A stretch of 64,000 nt of DNA from Blepharisma stoltei (GCA_914767885.1 CAJZBQ010000023.1:685501-749500), one strand, 5' to 3'. Positions 23,701 to 34,600 are shown, numbered from the stretch's first letter. Numbers and translations: made by a program. The notes: generated by a model not told the origin, from the sequence alone.

Positions 23701-26700
23701 CAGTTGACTAGAAATTCCCATTTTTTTGAATTTTTGAGCAGGCTACCTCGTCTGGCGTACGGCACGGTGACCCAGCCTACTTCACTCTCCGCAAGCCTCA
23801 GGCGTATAATTAGCCACTGGTGGTTAGGTGGAAGATAGCTTAAAAAAGCAAGGTGAGATGCGCACCCGCAGTGTGCTACCAGAAACTTCTCTAAAATAGC
23901 TTAAGGTTAAGATAAGGCCCGACAAGGCTATCAAAAAAACTGAAGAAGTTGGAAAGAAAAATAAAAAAAAGTATTTAGGAGGTCTCGTTCTTGAGCCTAA
24001 GTCAGGTCTCTATGATAAATTCATATTGCTTTTAGATTTCAATTCACTATATCCTTCTCTGATTCAAGAATATAATATTTGTTTTACTACAGTAACAAGA
24101 AATAAAGGAGTAGAAGATGATAATGAGCCAGGTGGCCTTCCATCAGAAAAAGAAACAAGAGGGATTTTGCCTGACATTATCCGTGATCTTGTTGCAAGAA
24201 GAAAAGCCACAAGAAGTTTAATGAAGAATGAAACTGATAAAATTAAGCTAGAGCAGCTTGAAATTAAACAAAAAGCTTTAAAGCTAACAGCAAACTCTAT
24301 GTATGGCTGTCTTGGTTTCACACAGTCAAGATTTTATGCTAACTCCCCCACATCCTTGATCGAACGATTGACTGTAAAAATTCCTAAAAATTGGGAAAAT
24401 TAACCCCATCCTTGATCTAACTATTTTCATATCATGCAAATTTTTATATAAATGCTAATATATTAGTTATCAAAAGCTTGGGAAGATGTGCCTAATGAAG
24501 TTGTTGTCAGAGGCTTTGAGATGACAGTAAGCTACGGAATCAACCATCCGAAATGCTTTAGTCATCAACCTGGGCTTAAAAGCACAATAATCTAAAAATA
24601 GAGATTCTTTAAAATTTAAATTTTTAATTCAATAAGGAACTAAAATTTATACAGTTTAAAGGAGTAACCTAAAATTATCAAAATATTAAAAAATGGTATT
24701 CTTATGAAATTAATTCAATTTTTTGCTGTAAAAATAATTATTAAATACTCTTAACCCTCTTATTTATATGTATATATAGCAAAAAACATATATTTTTTAT
24801 TTTAAATATAAAATTTTTTTTCCCAAAAAAAATTTTTTTAACCCCCATCTTTGATCGAGCCGTTCTATCAAGGATGGGGCGAGGATTAAGCCAATAGCTG
24901 CTTTAATTACGATGATGGGTCGTCAAACCTTAGAAAATGCTGTAAAAATCGCAAAGGATAAGCTAGGGCTTGACGTCATTTATGGAGACACTGATTCTAT
25001 TATGATAAACACAAACCTCTCTGATATGAACAAAAGTCTTGAAATTGGAAATACATTGAAAAAAATAATCAATAAGCAATTTAAATGTTTGGAAATTGAA
25101 ATTGATGGGCTCTTCAAATGCATGCTATTACTTAATTCTCCCTTTTGTTAGAGAGGAGGTCCCTTGGAAATCCTATTCCCTTTGATAATAAATAAACTTT
25201 TATACAGAAAACCTTTTTTATATTTATATAATGATAGGGAAACGGCTAAGTATTCATTATAAATGGTTATAATTTTTTACATATATAAAAAATAATATAA
25301 AAATTTTAATTGCAAAATAATCCCTTTTATCACTCACTTGAGTAAGAAGAAAAAATATGCATGCATGAAGCTTGTTGGTAACGAATTTGTAAGAGAAGTA
25401 AAAGGGCTTGATATGGTAAGAAGAGATTGGTGTCCGATATCTAAATTTGTGTCAAGTGGGGCTCTTGATATTTTACTCTCTGGACAAAATAGCGAAGATA
25501 TTGTAGCAAATTTGAGGGAGTTTGTTGAGGGGGTTTATAGCAAACTACAAAAAGAAGAGTATCCATTATCTGAATATACTGTTTTATATGATAAACATGT
25601 TAATAATATTGAGCAAATAGAATAAAGCTAAATAGAGAAATTATTTCTAGTCGCTGTAATAGGTATACATCATAACTAAACAATTAACAAAAGCGCCTGA
25701 AAAATATAAGGATGGAAAATCACAGCCTCATGTACAAGTTGCCTTAAAATTAAAAGAGCGAGGTGAGAGAAATCTAGAAGGGCAGTTTATTCCATATGTA
25801 ATTTGCCAAGAAGAAGCTACATTCAATAATGGCGTGGTGAGGAATCTTCTCTTAGCGCCGAGAGTCTGGGGACTTTACAGAAGGGATAGCGGTGAGGATC
25901 CTCGGAACTCGATATCGGGTTAGCCAAGCATAGGATCACATCCAGGGTAAAGCTTTGCCTCAAGGGACGATGGAACTTGAAAGTTGGAAATGGATAGTCC
26001 AGCAAGGTCAGATGGATTTCGCTTGGAATTCGGGCAATTTTCCAGTGCAATACCAAGAGCTGGACCCTAGGCTACAAGTTTTATTCAGCCGAAAGCGAAC
26101 ATGAAAATTCATTTTTTAATTTTAGGAAAGGGCAACCCCATTGATGTACGGCACGGCATCCCAGCATCTTTACCTCTGAGTCATGAGTGCAAACCCTTAG
26201 AGGGAGCAACAAATACCTTCAGTCCGTAATCATACAGGCAAGCAAGAGGGTGGAGCAAAGCCAGGAACATGAAAAGCCGACATGGCTGGCCAGAATCTAC
26301 TCTATAATAATCTAAGTTTAAGCCAAGAAGAAGCTACATCTTATGCAGAAAGAGCTAAACACCCTGATGATTTTATCAGTTCAGCTGGAGCATTAAAAAT
26401 AGACTTTACATGGTACATAACCCAGCAGATTCTTCCACCATTGCATCGTTTGTGTAGCGTAATAGATTCAGTGACTTCTGGTGAAATTGCCACTTGGATG
26501 GGTCAAGATCCAAGTAAATATAATACCTCCAGTACTGAAACGACTCATTCATATGTAAATTTAAGAGGAGCAGATAAACTCACTATAATTTGTTATGGGT
26601 GCGCTAATAGGTATGAAGCTACTGAAAACTCATTCGGATGCAAAACTTGCACAAAAAGCGGACAAATAAATCAGGTTAAAAACTCAGTAACAAGAATGAT

Positions 26701-27025
26701 GAGAGAAAAAATGATGAAATATTACACAGCTGAACGAAAATGCAATGAACAGACATGTGGATGGAAAACCAAACAAATTGAAACAAACTGCAAAATTAAG
26801 GCATGCAAAGGAATAATGATCTCAGACTACTCAGTTGTGCAACTTCATGAACAATTGTATTATTTACTAGATTTATTTACAAAAGGGTGCAAAATAGATC
26901 AAAAGAGCTATCAAGAAATTGCTATGAAACTAGAAAATGTATTGAGAAGGAGTGGGTATCAAAGAATTGAGCTTAAAAACTTTGTATGCTCGAAGCCAAA
27001 CTTAGCAAGCATAATTGATATTTAA
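20726..27025 (+). CDS. POLA1: DNA polymerase alpha catalytic subunit
   Basis: Seven coding segments, after removal of six inserts, give one family-B polymerase. The N-terminus has [12 protein letters not shown] and [13 protein letters not shown]-type residues followed by MDDLLGMMD. The remnant exonuclease region and [20 protein letters not shown] follow. Catalytic motifs: [19 protein letters not shown] (A), [12 protein letters not shown] (B), YGDTDSIM (C). The C-terminus has two zinc modules ([28 protein letters not shown]...CKIKACKG). TGA at 22242-22244 is Trp. Inserts: 21118-21460, 23350-23927, 24340-24888, 25133-25342, 25618-25672 and 25805-26339; every removal length agrees with the reading frames. 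It extends RNA primers at replication origins with primase. Start ATG 20726. Confidence 0.92.
21118..21460 (-). mobile_element. SINE-like insert S3 in DNA polymerase alpha
   Basis: An imperfect 12-bp duplication (ggatgatgatac at 21118-21129; ggattatgattc at 21449-21460) flanks it. Removing 331 bp restores frame between MDDLLGMMD and YDSINPEEV. On the minus strand it starts aaaatATGGCGATAAC and ends in an AT-rich tail, cttaatttaataag. Confidence 0.6.
23350..23927 (+). mobile_element. SINE-like insert S4 in DNA polymerase alpha
   Basis: The diverged duplication ggcctgataagg (23350-23361)/ggcccgacaagg (23916-23927) encodes PDK in both copies. Removing 566 bp joins KFVWPDK to AIKKTEEV in frame. 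The head is attaaaATGTGGCG and the tail ttaaggttaag. It holds the family core (acctcgagggaaa; ccaggagttacg) and a nested 20-bp-arm palindrome. Confidence 0.75.
23461..23520. repeat. Perfect 20-bp-arm palindrome, TA-flanked, inside S4
   Basis: The arms 23468-23487 and 23494-23513 around GCCCGAGGATGGCGC are perfect inverse copies with a 6-nt loop, flanked by TATA on each side. It could be a minimal palindromic IES, or a transcription terminator-like hairpin. Confidence 0.85.
24340..24888 (+). mobile_element. MITE of the ATCCTTGATCGAACG family with a possible transposase remnant, in DNA polymerase alpha
   Basis: TA at 24340-24341 and 24887-24888. The left end has two direct boxes about 45 bp apart; the right end has an inverted pair of boxes. 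Excision of 547 bp gives [18 protein letters not shown], the exact family sequence. 24476-24595 encodes a short fragment starting [10 protein letters not shown], shared with the copy at 33.1-33.7 kb. Confidence 0.85.
25133..25342. other. 210-bp TA-bounded IES in DNA polymerase alpha
   Basis: TA at 25133-25134 and 25343-25344. Excision joins GLFKCMLLL to [12 protein letters not shown], which is uninterrupted in the family. AT-rich, with no similarity to the MITEs that I could see. Confidence 0.8.
25618..25672. other. 55-bp TA-bounded IES in DNA polymerase alpha
   Basis: TA at 25618-25619 and 25673-25674. Removal gives [17 protein letters not shown], the conserved ITKQLTK motif, and together with the next insert it accounts exactly for the frame change to the last exon. 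Confidence 0.78.
25805..26339 (+). mobile_element. SINE-like insert S5 in DNA polymerase alpha
   Basis: An exact 18-bp duplication, gccaagaagaagctacat, at 25805-25822 and 26322-26339 (the codons for QEEAT). Removing 517 bp gives [16 protein letters not shown]. The head is tcaataATGGCGTGGTG, matching S8, and the tail tataataatctaagttta. Confidence 0.88.
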
Positions 27026-27190
27026 TTAATCTTTGAAATAATTGCTAGAGATAATCTAAGATTATTTGCAAATGATCTTTATATTTGCAATATGATTAAA
27101 AATAATAAAAATCTTAAAGCAATTGCTGAATTACGCTCTTTATTGTCATTAAAATCGTTAGAGTGCTTTTGACGTGTAATAATAAACAAA

Positions 27191-27670
27191 ATGGTAAACA
27201 GTGACGATTTTATCCAAAAAGTAGTCGGATTGGCAGAAGGTATTCCAGCCATCCAGAGCATCAGCAAAGCAACAGGATTATCTGTCCAAACTTTAACATT
27301 TGGCACAATAACTCTTGTTCTTCTTCTCATTCTTTTTACTGTCTGTCCTAACACAACTCTGGTATTTATTGCAGGCTCATACCCATCTTATTACACAGTA
27401 AAAGTCCTTGAATCAAATAAGACAAACGACGGTAAAGAATGCTTGAAATTTTGGTTCATATTTGGTCTTTTCCTTCTAATGGATCCAGTTCTGGATTTTC
27501 TTTTATCATGGATACCTCTGTTTTTCCTTATCAAAGTTGGCCTTATGGTCTTTCTGTTCTGGCCTCAAGCCAAAGGAGCCTTAAAGCTATATGATATAAT
27601 GAGACCTACTATGACCAAATATCAAACAAAACTTGAGGATTTTCTAGAGAGTTTAGCAAAAAGTTTATAA
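27191..27670 (+). CDS. REEP/DP1/Yop1 family ER-shaping protein
   Basis: Complete 159-aa ORF. The TB2/DP1 signature is present: GSYPSYYTVKVLESNKTND, CLKFWFIFGLFLLMDPVLDF, then WIPLFFLIKVGLMVFLFWPQ and GALKLYDIMRP. Two long hydrophobic hairpins are predicted, which in this family wedge into the outer ER leaflet and curve tubules; a C-terminal amphipathic helix follows. There are no inserts. It ends just before the nested MITE cluster. Confidence 0.88.
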   Translation: MVNSDDFIQKVVGLAEGIPAIQSISKATGLSVQTLTFGTITLVLLLILFTVCPNTTLVFIAGSYPSYYTVKVLESNKTNDGKECLKFWFIFGLFLLMDPVLDFLLSWIPLFFLIKVGLMVFLFWPQAKGALKLYDIMRPTMTKYQTKLEDFLESLAKSL

Positions 27671-27747
27671 AAATAAGTTTAAATAGCTGACTCCCCCAGT
27701 TTAATAACGAACAAAACCGTCATTTTTTTTTCCTAAAAATTTTTCCT

Positions 27748-28141
27748 TACTCCCCCCCCCCCCTCCGTGAGCGAACAAAACCATTAGAAAAAATCACCAT
27801 TTTTTGACCAAAAAACCCACCCTCCGTGAGCGAACAAAAATTTTTTTAATAGAAAAAATTTTAATGGAAAAAAATTTTGATATATAAGTGATAATTAGTA
27901 TAATGAAATCTAGAGCTAATTCTGTTTAATTTTAAACAAATTGCGTTTTAAAACATAAATTTTGCAAATTAAATTAATATTTGCTTCCCAATTTTTGCAA
28001 ATTAGGATTTTTTTAAATTTCGAAAAAAATATTTTTTTATAAAATTTTATATATAAATTTTTTTTAAAAAAAAAAATTAACCCCCCTCCGTGAGTGAACA
28101 AAATTTTTTTGTTCGCTCACGGAGGGGGGGGGGCGGAGTTA
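27748..28141. mobile_element. MITE of the CTCCGTGAGCGAACAAAA family (nested)
   Basis: TA at 27748-27749 and 28140-28141. The left end has two direct boxes separated by ccattagaaaaaatcacc; the right end has the inverted box pair around 28085-28130. It splits the outer third-family element, so it inserted later. Confidence 0.85.
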
Positions 28142-28310
28142 GGCCATTTAATAACGAACAAAATTTACTATAAAATTTATATAAGCTAATTTAGTCTTTA
28201 CAGCTTACTAATTTTAAGTAGTTAGAGTAAATAAGGACAAGCATAATCGAGAAAAGAATAATAAATAAGAGCTAATAAGTTACCTGTAGCTTAATCTTAA
28301 GCTGGTGCTT

Positions 28311-28666
28311 TACTCCCCCCTCCGTGAGCGAACAAAATAATCTCGTTTGCTCACGGAGGGGTGTTAATATTTTTTTGTAAAAAATTATTTATATATAAAT
28401 TTTATAGAAAAATTTTTTTTACGAAATTAAAAAAATCCTATTTCGCAAAAATTTAAAGCAAATATTAATTGAATTTGTAAAATTTATGTTTTAAAACGCA
28501 ATTTGTTTAAAATTAGAATTAGCCAGAGATTTCATTATAATAATTATCGCTTATATATCAAATTTTTTTCTATAAAAAATTTTTCTATTTACAAAAATTT
28601 TTGTTCGCTTACAGAGGGTGAGGGATTTTTCTAATGGTTTTGTTCGCTCACGGAGGGGGGAAGTTA
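28311..28666. mobile_element. MITE of the CTCCGTGAGCGAACAAAA family, opposite orientation
   Basis: TA at 28311-28312 and 28665-28666. The inverted box pair is at the left end and the direct pair at the right end; the internal core matches the copies at 47.5 and 27.7 kb. Confidence 0.85.
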
Positions 28667-29062
28667 GAAATAGTTATTATCTATTGCCTAAATTTCTGAT
28701 CATGCATATGCATGTCATTTTGAATTTGGTATGTAAAAACCGAATATGCGTTTCAAAACGCAGATTTTAGTGCGGCAAATTCTTAATTTGAAATTTTATA
28801 AGAAAATGGCGCGTATAACGTCCATAAGAAATTTTGCCAACGGATTATATCTTTTCGCCTGCATTTAGGTGCTTTCTCTTTTCTGTTGCCATCATTTGAC
28901 TCCTTCCATCATTATATATACCCTTAATTGAAATTTTTATATAAAAAAAACCATAGATATTTAATATAAATTTTATATATTTTTTTTCCCAAAAATTTTA
29001 TAAATTAAACCCCATTTAATAACGAAAAAAAAAAAGGTTGCTATTAAATGAGGAGTAAGAAA

Positions 29063-30447
29063 ATGAATATTAAATTTATTATTATGAGCGTTCTTGCAGT
29101 TTTTCTATTTCAAATTGTCCTCGGTAACAATGTTAGGATCAACAAGGAGCCATGAAACACCTACATTACAAAAATTGCAATTGGAGGGATCAATTATGAC
29201 CTACAACTTAGCATTGGGACAAGTTTAACAATGGTCATCAGCAGAGAATGCGCACATTGTGAAGAGCATAGGAATCCTTATAATTTAGACTCAAGCACTT
29301 TTGGAGTAATAACAGTGAATTCTGAACAATGCTGGTCAACTGATGTATATGAAAGCAATGAATGTGGGTTTTTATATGAAGGATTTGATGAATATGAAGC
29401 TAAAGGGGCATTATCATTAGAAACTATTCGAGTTGGGATGTTTTCTATGTCAGAAGTCATTTTCGGAAGAATTTTTCATGAAAATCAAAAACTTAATATT
29501 GATGGAATTTTTGGAATTGGTCAGCATAATTTGAAAAGAAATTATGGACCTTCCTTGCTGGATTTGCTAGTAGCGTAAGTGACAAGTAGGAATGAACATA
29601 TAAGGGATGTATTTTCTTTTTGTATGACAAGTGAAAAGGATAAAGAAGGCTTTTTAACGTTTGGTGGGTTTGATTCTGAGTATTACCATATCAGTGATTT
29701 CAAATTGTTTCCTATAGATTATAATGATCGCTATTCTATTCCTGTTATATCAATTTTTCTTAATAACTCTGAGTTTTGAAATGGAGAAATCGAAGGTATT
29801 TTGGAGACAAGAATTCCTTATATTTTGCTCCCTGAAAAGCTATTTTCACATTTTATTGCTTCTCTAAGTGCCTACTATGGCACTGATTGTGACCCTTTAT
29901 TGTGCACAAAAACAAATAACACATTTTATGGAAATTCTATACCATCAACCCCAGCCAAATTCCCAAAATTAACTTTCACGCTATCAAATAAATCTACTCT
30001 AAAAATCGATATAAATGAAATTTTTATGAAATGTCTGAATTCTAATGATTACTGTAGCATAATAAAATTTTTCCCTGAAGACTATATAGTCAGTGACACT
30101 GGCTGACACGGGATGCTTTTGGCTCAGTTTCGAGCCAAAAGCACCCCGTGCCAGTCAGTGTCACTAACTATATCGTACTAGGAGCACCAGTCCTCGAAAA
30201 ATTTTATGTTACAATTGATACTGAGTCAAGATTGATAGGGCTTGCAGAAGTTAGTGCTTGTGCTCAACCATTGATATTATCTAGATTCAGTACATGAGAA
30301 GACAGCTCCTGGGCTTCTAGCTTTAAGCTGACTATGATTTTGACAGCTATTGGGATGATAGCAGTTATTATATGGTAATTTCTATGCAGGTATTGTGGGA
30401 AATCTTATGAGCTGGAATATGAAATTATACATGCAGATGACGAATAA
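29063..30447 (+). CDS. Aspartic-protease-like membrane protein, catalytic Asp residues replaced
   Basis: 422 aa after removal of two 15-nt introns (29575-29589, 30375-30389) and an 86-bp palindromic IES. It has a signal peptide (MNIKFIIMSVLAVFLFQIVL), a pepsin fold (YITKIAIGGINYDLQL; DGIFGIG; GFLTFGGFD; VLGAPVLEKFYVTID) and a C-terminal membrane anchor (LTMILTAIGMIAVIIW). The first active-site DTGS is LSIGTS and the second is ILETRIPYILLP, so both aspartates appear lost (D to S, D to E). The fold is clear and loss of protease activity is inferred. It might bind peptides or other ligands at the cell surface or secretory pathway. TGA codons at 29152 and 29777 are Trp. Confidence 0.82.
30085..30171. 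repeat. 86-bp palindromic IES in the aspartic-protease-like gene
   Basis: An almost perfect hairpin. GTCAGTGACACTGGC and TTTTGGCTC are repeated inversely around a short loop near 30125. The flanks actatat/actatat are duplicated and contain TA. Excision restores EDYIVLGAPVLEKF. Confidence 0.88.
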
Positions 30448-30492
30448 AGCTTTCATTTAATTTTAGCTTACTTAATTACTGTGCAGTTTAAT

Positions 30493-30804
30493 TTATAAAT
30501 TTTGTATACCTAATGGAATGCTTCTTTTCGAGCCGCATAGTTTAATACCAGTTTTTGTTTTTCCAATTGCTTGAATTTTGTTTTGGATTGATTTATAGTC
30601 AAATACCGCTTTCTTTTTATATTCGTCAGTAAAAAAATGTTTCCTTCTAAATGTTTTATTGAGAGAAGTTAAATCAAGAGAAATTTTATCAGAAAATTTT
30701 TCTTGACATTGCTTTAAGAGTCCTGATGTGTTTTCTTTTTCTTTTTTCATTTGATTTAGCGCAAATAGTACAACGTCATTAGATTTCCCAATCATAGTAT
30801 GCAC
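30493..30804 (-). CDS. Small basic protein, no family recognised
   Basis: 103 aa: MHTMIGKSNDVVLFALNQM then KEKENTSGLLKQC. Lys-rich, probably helical in the first half. It sits tail-to-tail with the aspartic-protease-like gene. No motif or membrane segment was seen. Coding status rests on an intact ORF in a gene-dense region and a normal short leader, so it is moderate. Confidence 0.55.
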   Translation of the reverse strand: MHTMIGKSNDVVLFALNQMKKEKENTSGLLKQCQEKFSDKISLDLTSLNKTFRRKHFFTDEYKKKAVFDYKSIQNKIQAIGKTKTGIKLCGSKRSIPLGIQNL

Positions 30805-30890
30805 TTTTAATGCAGTTTTAGACTAAATTAAAATATTTTAAGATGATATTATATAGAAAAAGGATCTTTTTATGTAAAAAAAAAATTATT

Positions 30891-31289
30891 TTAATAAATA
30901 TATAATGCATATATTGTTCCTTCCCTCATAACTGACATACTCCTTGGCTCAGGCGTTGTGCTATGGCAAAAACGCTTTTCTGTAGGCAAATCCTCTTCAT
31001 ATAAACTGTTATTTTTCGAATGAAATCGCGCTTCTAAAAGCATTTGTTTTTTGAATGAAGGCGAAGATTGGGCTATTTTTTCATAATGTTTTTCGATATG
31101 GCAGTGCTGAATTGGCGGTCTACGATAAGCTGGCACCTTAGTATTATAAGAAGTACTTTGAGGAAGGAGTTTATAAGGCAACTCTTTCATGAACCGATAG
31201 AAGATATCGGTTGGCACATTAGAAAGGTTGGTTTGTGCTTGCTCAATTAGAGTTCTGTGAAAAGCTCGTGGCATACTTTTAGACCTCAT
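30891..31289 (-). CDS. Small basic Pro/His-containing protein, no family recognised
   Basis: 132 aa starting MRSKSMPRAFHRTLIEQ. Contains YRRPPIQHCHIEKHYEKI and a Glu/Lys mixture; no membrane segment. The style (short basic stretches, Pro-Arg pairs) resembles cytoskeletal linker proteins, but no family can be named. Alternative ATGs lie close by. Confidence 0.55.
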   Translation of the reverse strand: MRSKSMPRAFHRTLIEQAQTNLSNVPTDIFYRFMKELPYKLLPQSTSYNTKVPAYRRPPIQHCHIEKHYEKIAQSSPSFKKQMLLEARFHSKNNSLYEEDLPTEKRFCHSTTPEPRSMSVMREGTIYALYIY

Positions 31290-31621
31290 TGGAAATTAAC
31301 GGTAATTTAATTAATATTTAAAATTGAATTAATGCAAGAATTAAAATGGAAAGTGTGAAAGATTTTTAGTTAATTATAGCCAGCTTTATCTTGTGGTTTT
31401 ATCTTATTATAAAGTTTTAATTTAAAAAATTAAATTCTATTATTTATCTTTTAGCAAAAATTATTTTAAATGCTGAATATTTTTGCTTGAAGGAAATTCA
31501 GCATAATTATAGGGATTTTGCTATAAATACGAAAATCGGTAAGTCATAAATGCTATTCATGGACAACGAGAGAGGACATTTATTATTATTTATAATTCAG
31601 AGTTTTTTTAAAGAGATTATA
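31290..31621. other. Intergenic AT-rich stretch
   Basis: Between a small protein gene start and the end of the VIT-vWA-H3 gene. Nothing was recognised. Confidence 0.5.
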
Positions 31622-34600
31622 TTAAAAATCTGAAAGCTTAAGCAATTTTTGCTTGTTCTTACCAAGCCATCTTTTAGCTTTCATAACTACAAGATCCCAC
31701 AAACACTTATAGTCTTTACATTTTTCTTCAAGCAATGCAACAACCAAAGCTGTAGTCGATTTCTCATTAAATTTAAAAATATCGACATAGTAATCAAGCA
31801 AATTATTCACAATATCTGATAAGTTTGCAGAAGTTTCCCAATACCCATCAGTGTTTTGTAGATGCATTATTTTTTCAACTTCATATCCAACGTCAATGCA
31901 TTTTACCTCATTTTTTTTCTGGGGTTGCTTAGGCAAATTTTTAGCTTCAGATTTTTCTATTTTCGCCTTTTTTTGAGGAGGAATTACTTTGGCTTGCTTG
32001 CCTCTTCCTCTTTTGGCTTGTAAGACAACTTCTGTTGATTTAGAAGCACTTCGAGTTCTAGGAGTAGCTGCTGAAGGTGTTGAAACTTTAGTAGATGATG
32101 AGCTTCTAGGAGTTGTAGATCTTCGAGGGATAGATTTTTTAGCAGTTCTTTTAGCTTGAGGCTTAATTTGAGCAGGAGTGGCTCTCCCTGACCTAGTTTT
32201 TCCTCGTTTAGGACTTGCTTGCTGATTTTGCCCTGCTTGCTGGACATCAATTACTGCTTCTTGCATATCCCCAGGTCTGACAGTCATTCTTTTATGATTT
32301 GCAGAAGCATTAACTGAAGCCTTGAACACGTCAACAATATATGCTTCAGCTGCTTCATGAAACGCCTGAAAAGCTTCTTTTTGGAATCTCATGTCAGGAA
32401 TGGTATCATTACTAATAGTCCGGACAATATTTTTGAATTTTGTTTTGGGGATTAATAAATCTGTTGAATTTTGGTATTTTTTTATTTCTCTTTCTGCAAG
32501 CTTCCCTGGTCTAAGCCTAAATGGCTTTTTTATACCAATAGTAGGAGCTATAGTTCTTGCGTTTGATACTTTTTTCTTGGGAGCCGCTTTAGGCTTCACT
32601 TCTGGTGGCAAGTCAGTTTTTTGGTATTTTTCAGCATCAAATGAGGTATATTCGCCTTCAACTTGATATTCTTTGGATTTTTTAATGGATTCTGCTTTAT
32701 CACATCGCTTCAAATATTCTTTGGCTTCTAGCACAAGAATTGAGCTTGAAGTTACTATTTGTCCGTCAATAATAGGCAGTTCTATATCTTTTGAGCCCAG
32801 TTTTTCGCTTTGAAATTGCAGAGTGATGCTTTTGGGGAGTTTCCCTTTCTTAAAAACTCCTGAAATTTCAATCTTTTCATTTGAAAAAACACTGAATGGG
32901 TCTCTTGGCCAAACAAAATCAAATGGTTTATAGTCTGCCAGCTTAATATCGGTAATGGCAGAGACTAAAACTTGTTTCAGCGAGCTTAAAATGGCTGGCT
33001 TTATTTGATTAATGCTCTTTATTTGCTGAGAAGTGCCATTGCCCATTTTTGCAAGATTATCAATAAATGCTTGATCTGTATCAATACCAATAGTGCTGAT
33101 TTTGACATCTTTATGCTTCCCTATTAACTTCTTAAATTCCTCTAACTTCCCCCCATCCTTGATCGAACGGCTCGACATCGTTCGATCAAGGATGGGGGTT
33201 AAAAAAAATTGTTTGGGAAAAAATTTTATATATAAAATAAAAAATATATATATATTTTATATATTTTTAAATAAGAGGGTTAAGAGTATTTAATAATTAT
33301 TTTTACAGCAAAAAATTGAATGAATTTCATAAGAATATCAATTTTTAATATTTTGATTTTTTGGTTACCACTTTAAACTGTATAAATTTTAATTTGTTTC
33401 TTATTGAATCAAAAATTTTAAATTTTAAAGAATCTCTATTTTATTAGATTATTGAGTTTTTAAGCCCAGGTTGATGACTAAAGCACTTTGGATGGCTGAT
33501 TCCGTAGTTTCCTGTGATCTCAAAGTCTCTGAAATAACTTCATTAGGCACATCTTCCCAAGCTTTGATAACTAATTAATTTTTATATATATAAAAATTTG
33601 GATGATATGGAAATCGTTCGATCAAAGATGAGGGTTTATTTTTCCAATTTTTAGGAATTTTTACAGTCAATCGTTCGATCAAGGATCGGGGAGTAAGCTG
33701 TCCCACACATTTCCATCAGTTACAACAAAGACGCTTAAAGGGTACCCAGGGATTCTGTTGCCTTCTATAACATATTTTAAAGGCTCAAAAAGGTTGGTTC
33801 CTCCCATGTTGCTATTATACTGAAGAACGACTCTATGTGCTTCATCAGCTGAGCATTTATCATATTTTTTACTTTTTTTAAACATTGCCTCGTAGCTACT
33901 TCCAAAGCTTACAACATTGAAGTAGCAGTTTTCAGGTAGTGAGCGAATAAATAGTGCTACAGCTTCTGTTGCTAGTTGTATTCTGCTGCACATTGATCCA
34001 CTTCTGTCTAGCAATATAATGAATTCTCCAATCTGTGCTGCTCCACTTGAATCTAAAAGCTCTTCGTCTGGCTTGTAGGATAAATAAAAAGCATGCCTAT
34101 TTGTACCTTCGTCTTTTTGAACAATATAACCTATTCACCATTATAGAACTCTCTATAGGACCAGGATTAAAATTATGTTTTGAGGATCATAATATAGGTC
34201 ATAATCCAATAAAAAAACTCTTATAAAATTCATCAAAAGGAGATTGATATAGAGCTATAGATATAATAAATGGCTCATTAGGAATTTCTTGATAATAAGT
34301 TACTTCAATATCATTTTCAGGGCTAAAATTCATAAAATTTACCTTGTGGCGATTTTTATCAAGTGTCACTGAATTCCCATTTTTGACATTGACCTCACCT
34401 TTTTGTTTTCTTGATTCATTTCCCCAAATTGTAGTGATTTCTGCAGAGCAAGGAACATTTTCAAGTTTATTTGGAAATAGAGCTTTAGGGATTATGAATT
34501 TTCAAAAGTTCTCTGGAATTATCTGCTCTGATTTGCAGACATAAGTAGCATCAATTTTTATTTCTGACCCCTCTGCAACTTCTCCAATATCAAAAACCAT

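Larger units (their letters stand above)
27689..29057. mobile_element. Outer MITE of a third box family (ATTTAATAACGAACAAAA) with nested MITEs
   Basis: The box cagtttaataacgaacaaaa occurs near 27698 and catttaataacgaacaaaa near 28144; an inverted pair lies at 29006-29057 (ccccatttaataacg ... gctattaaatgagg). Two MITEs of the CTCCGTGAGCG family lie inside (27748-28141, 28311-28666). The outer limits are approximate because the left TA is altered. Confidence 0.55.

Noticed and set aside
27748-28666. Paired CTCCGTGAGCG repeats as a CRISPR-like or tandem array
   Set aside because: The repeats sit in inverted and direct pairs at ends of separate TA-bounded elements, with no regular spacers.
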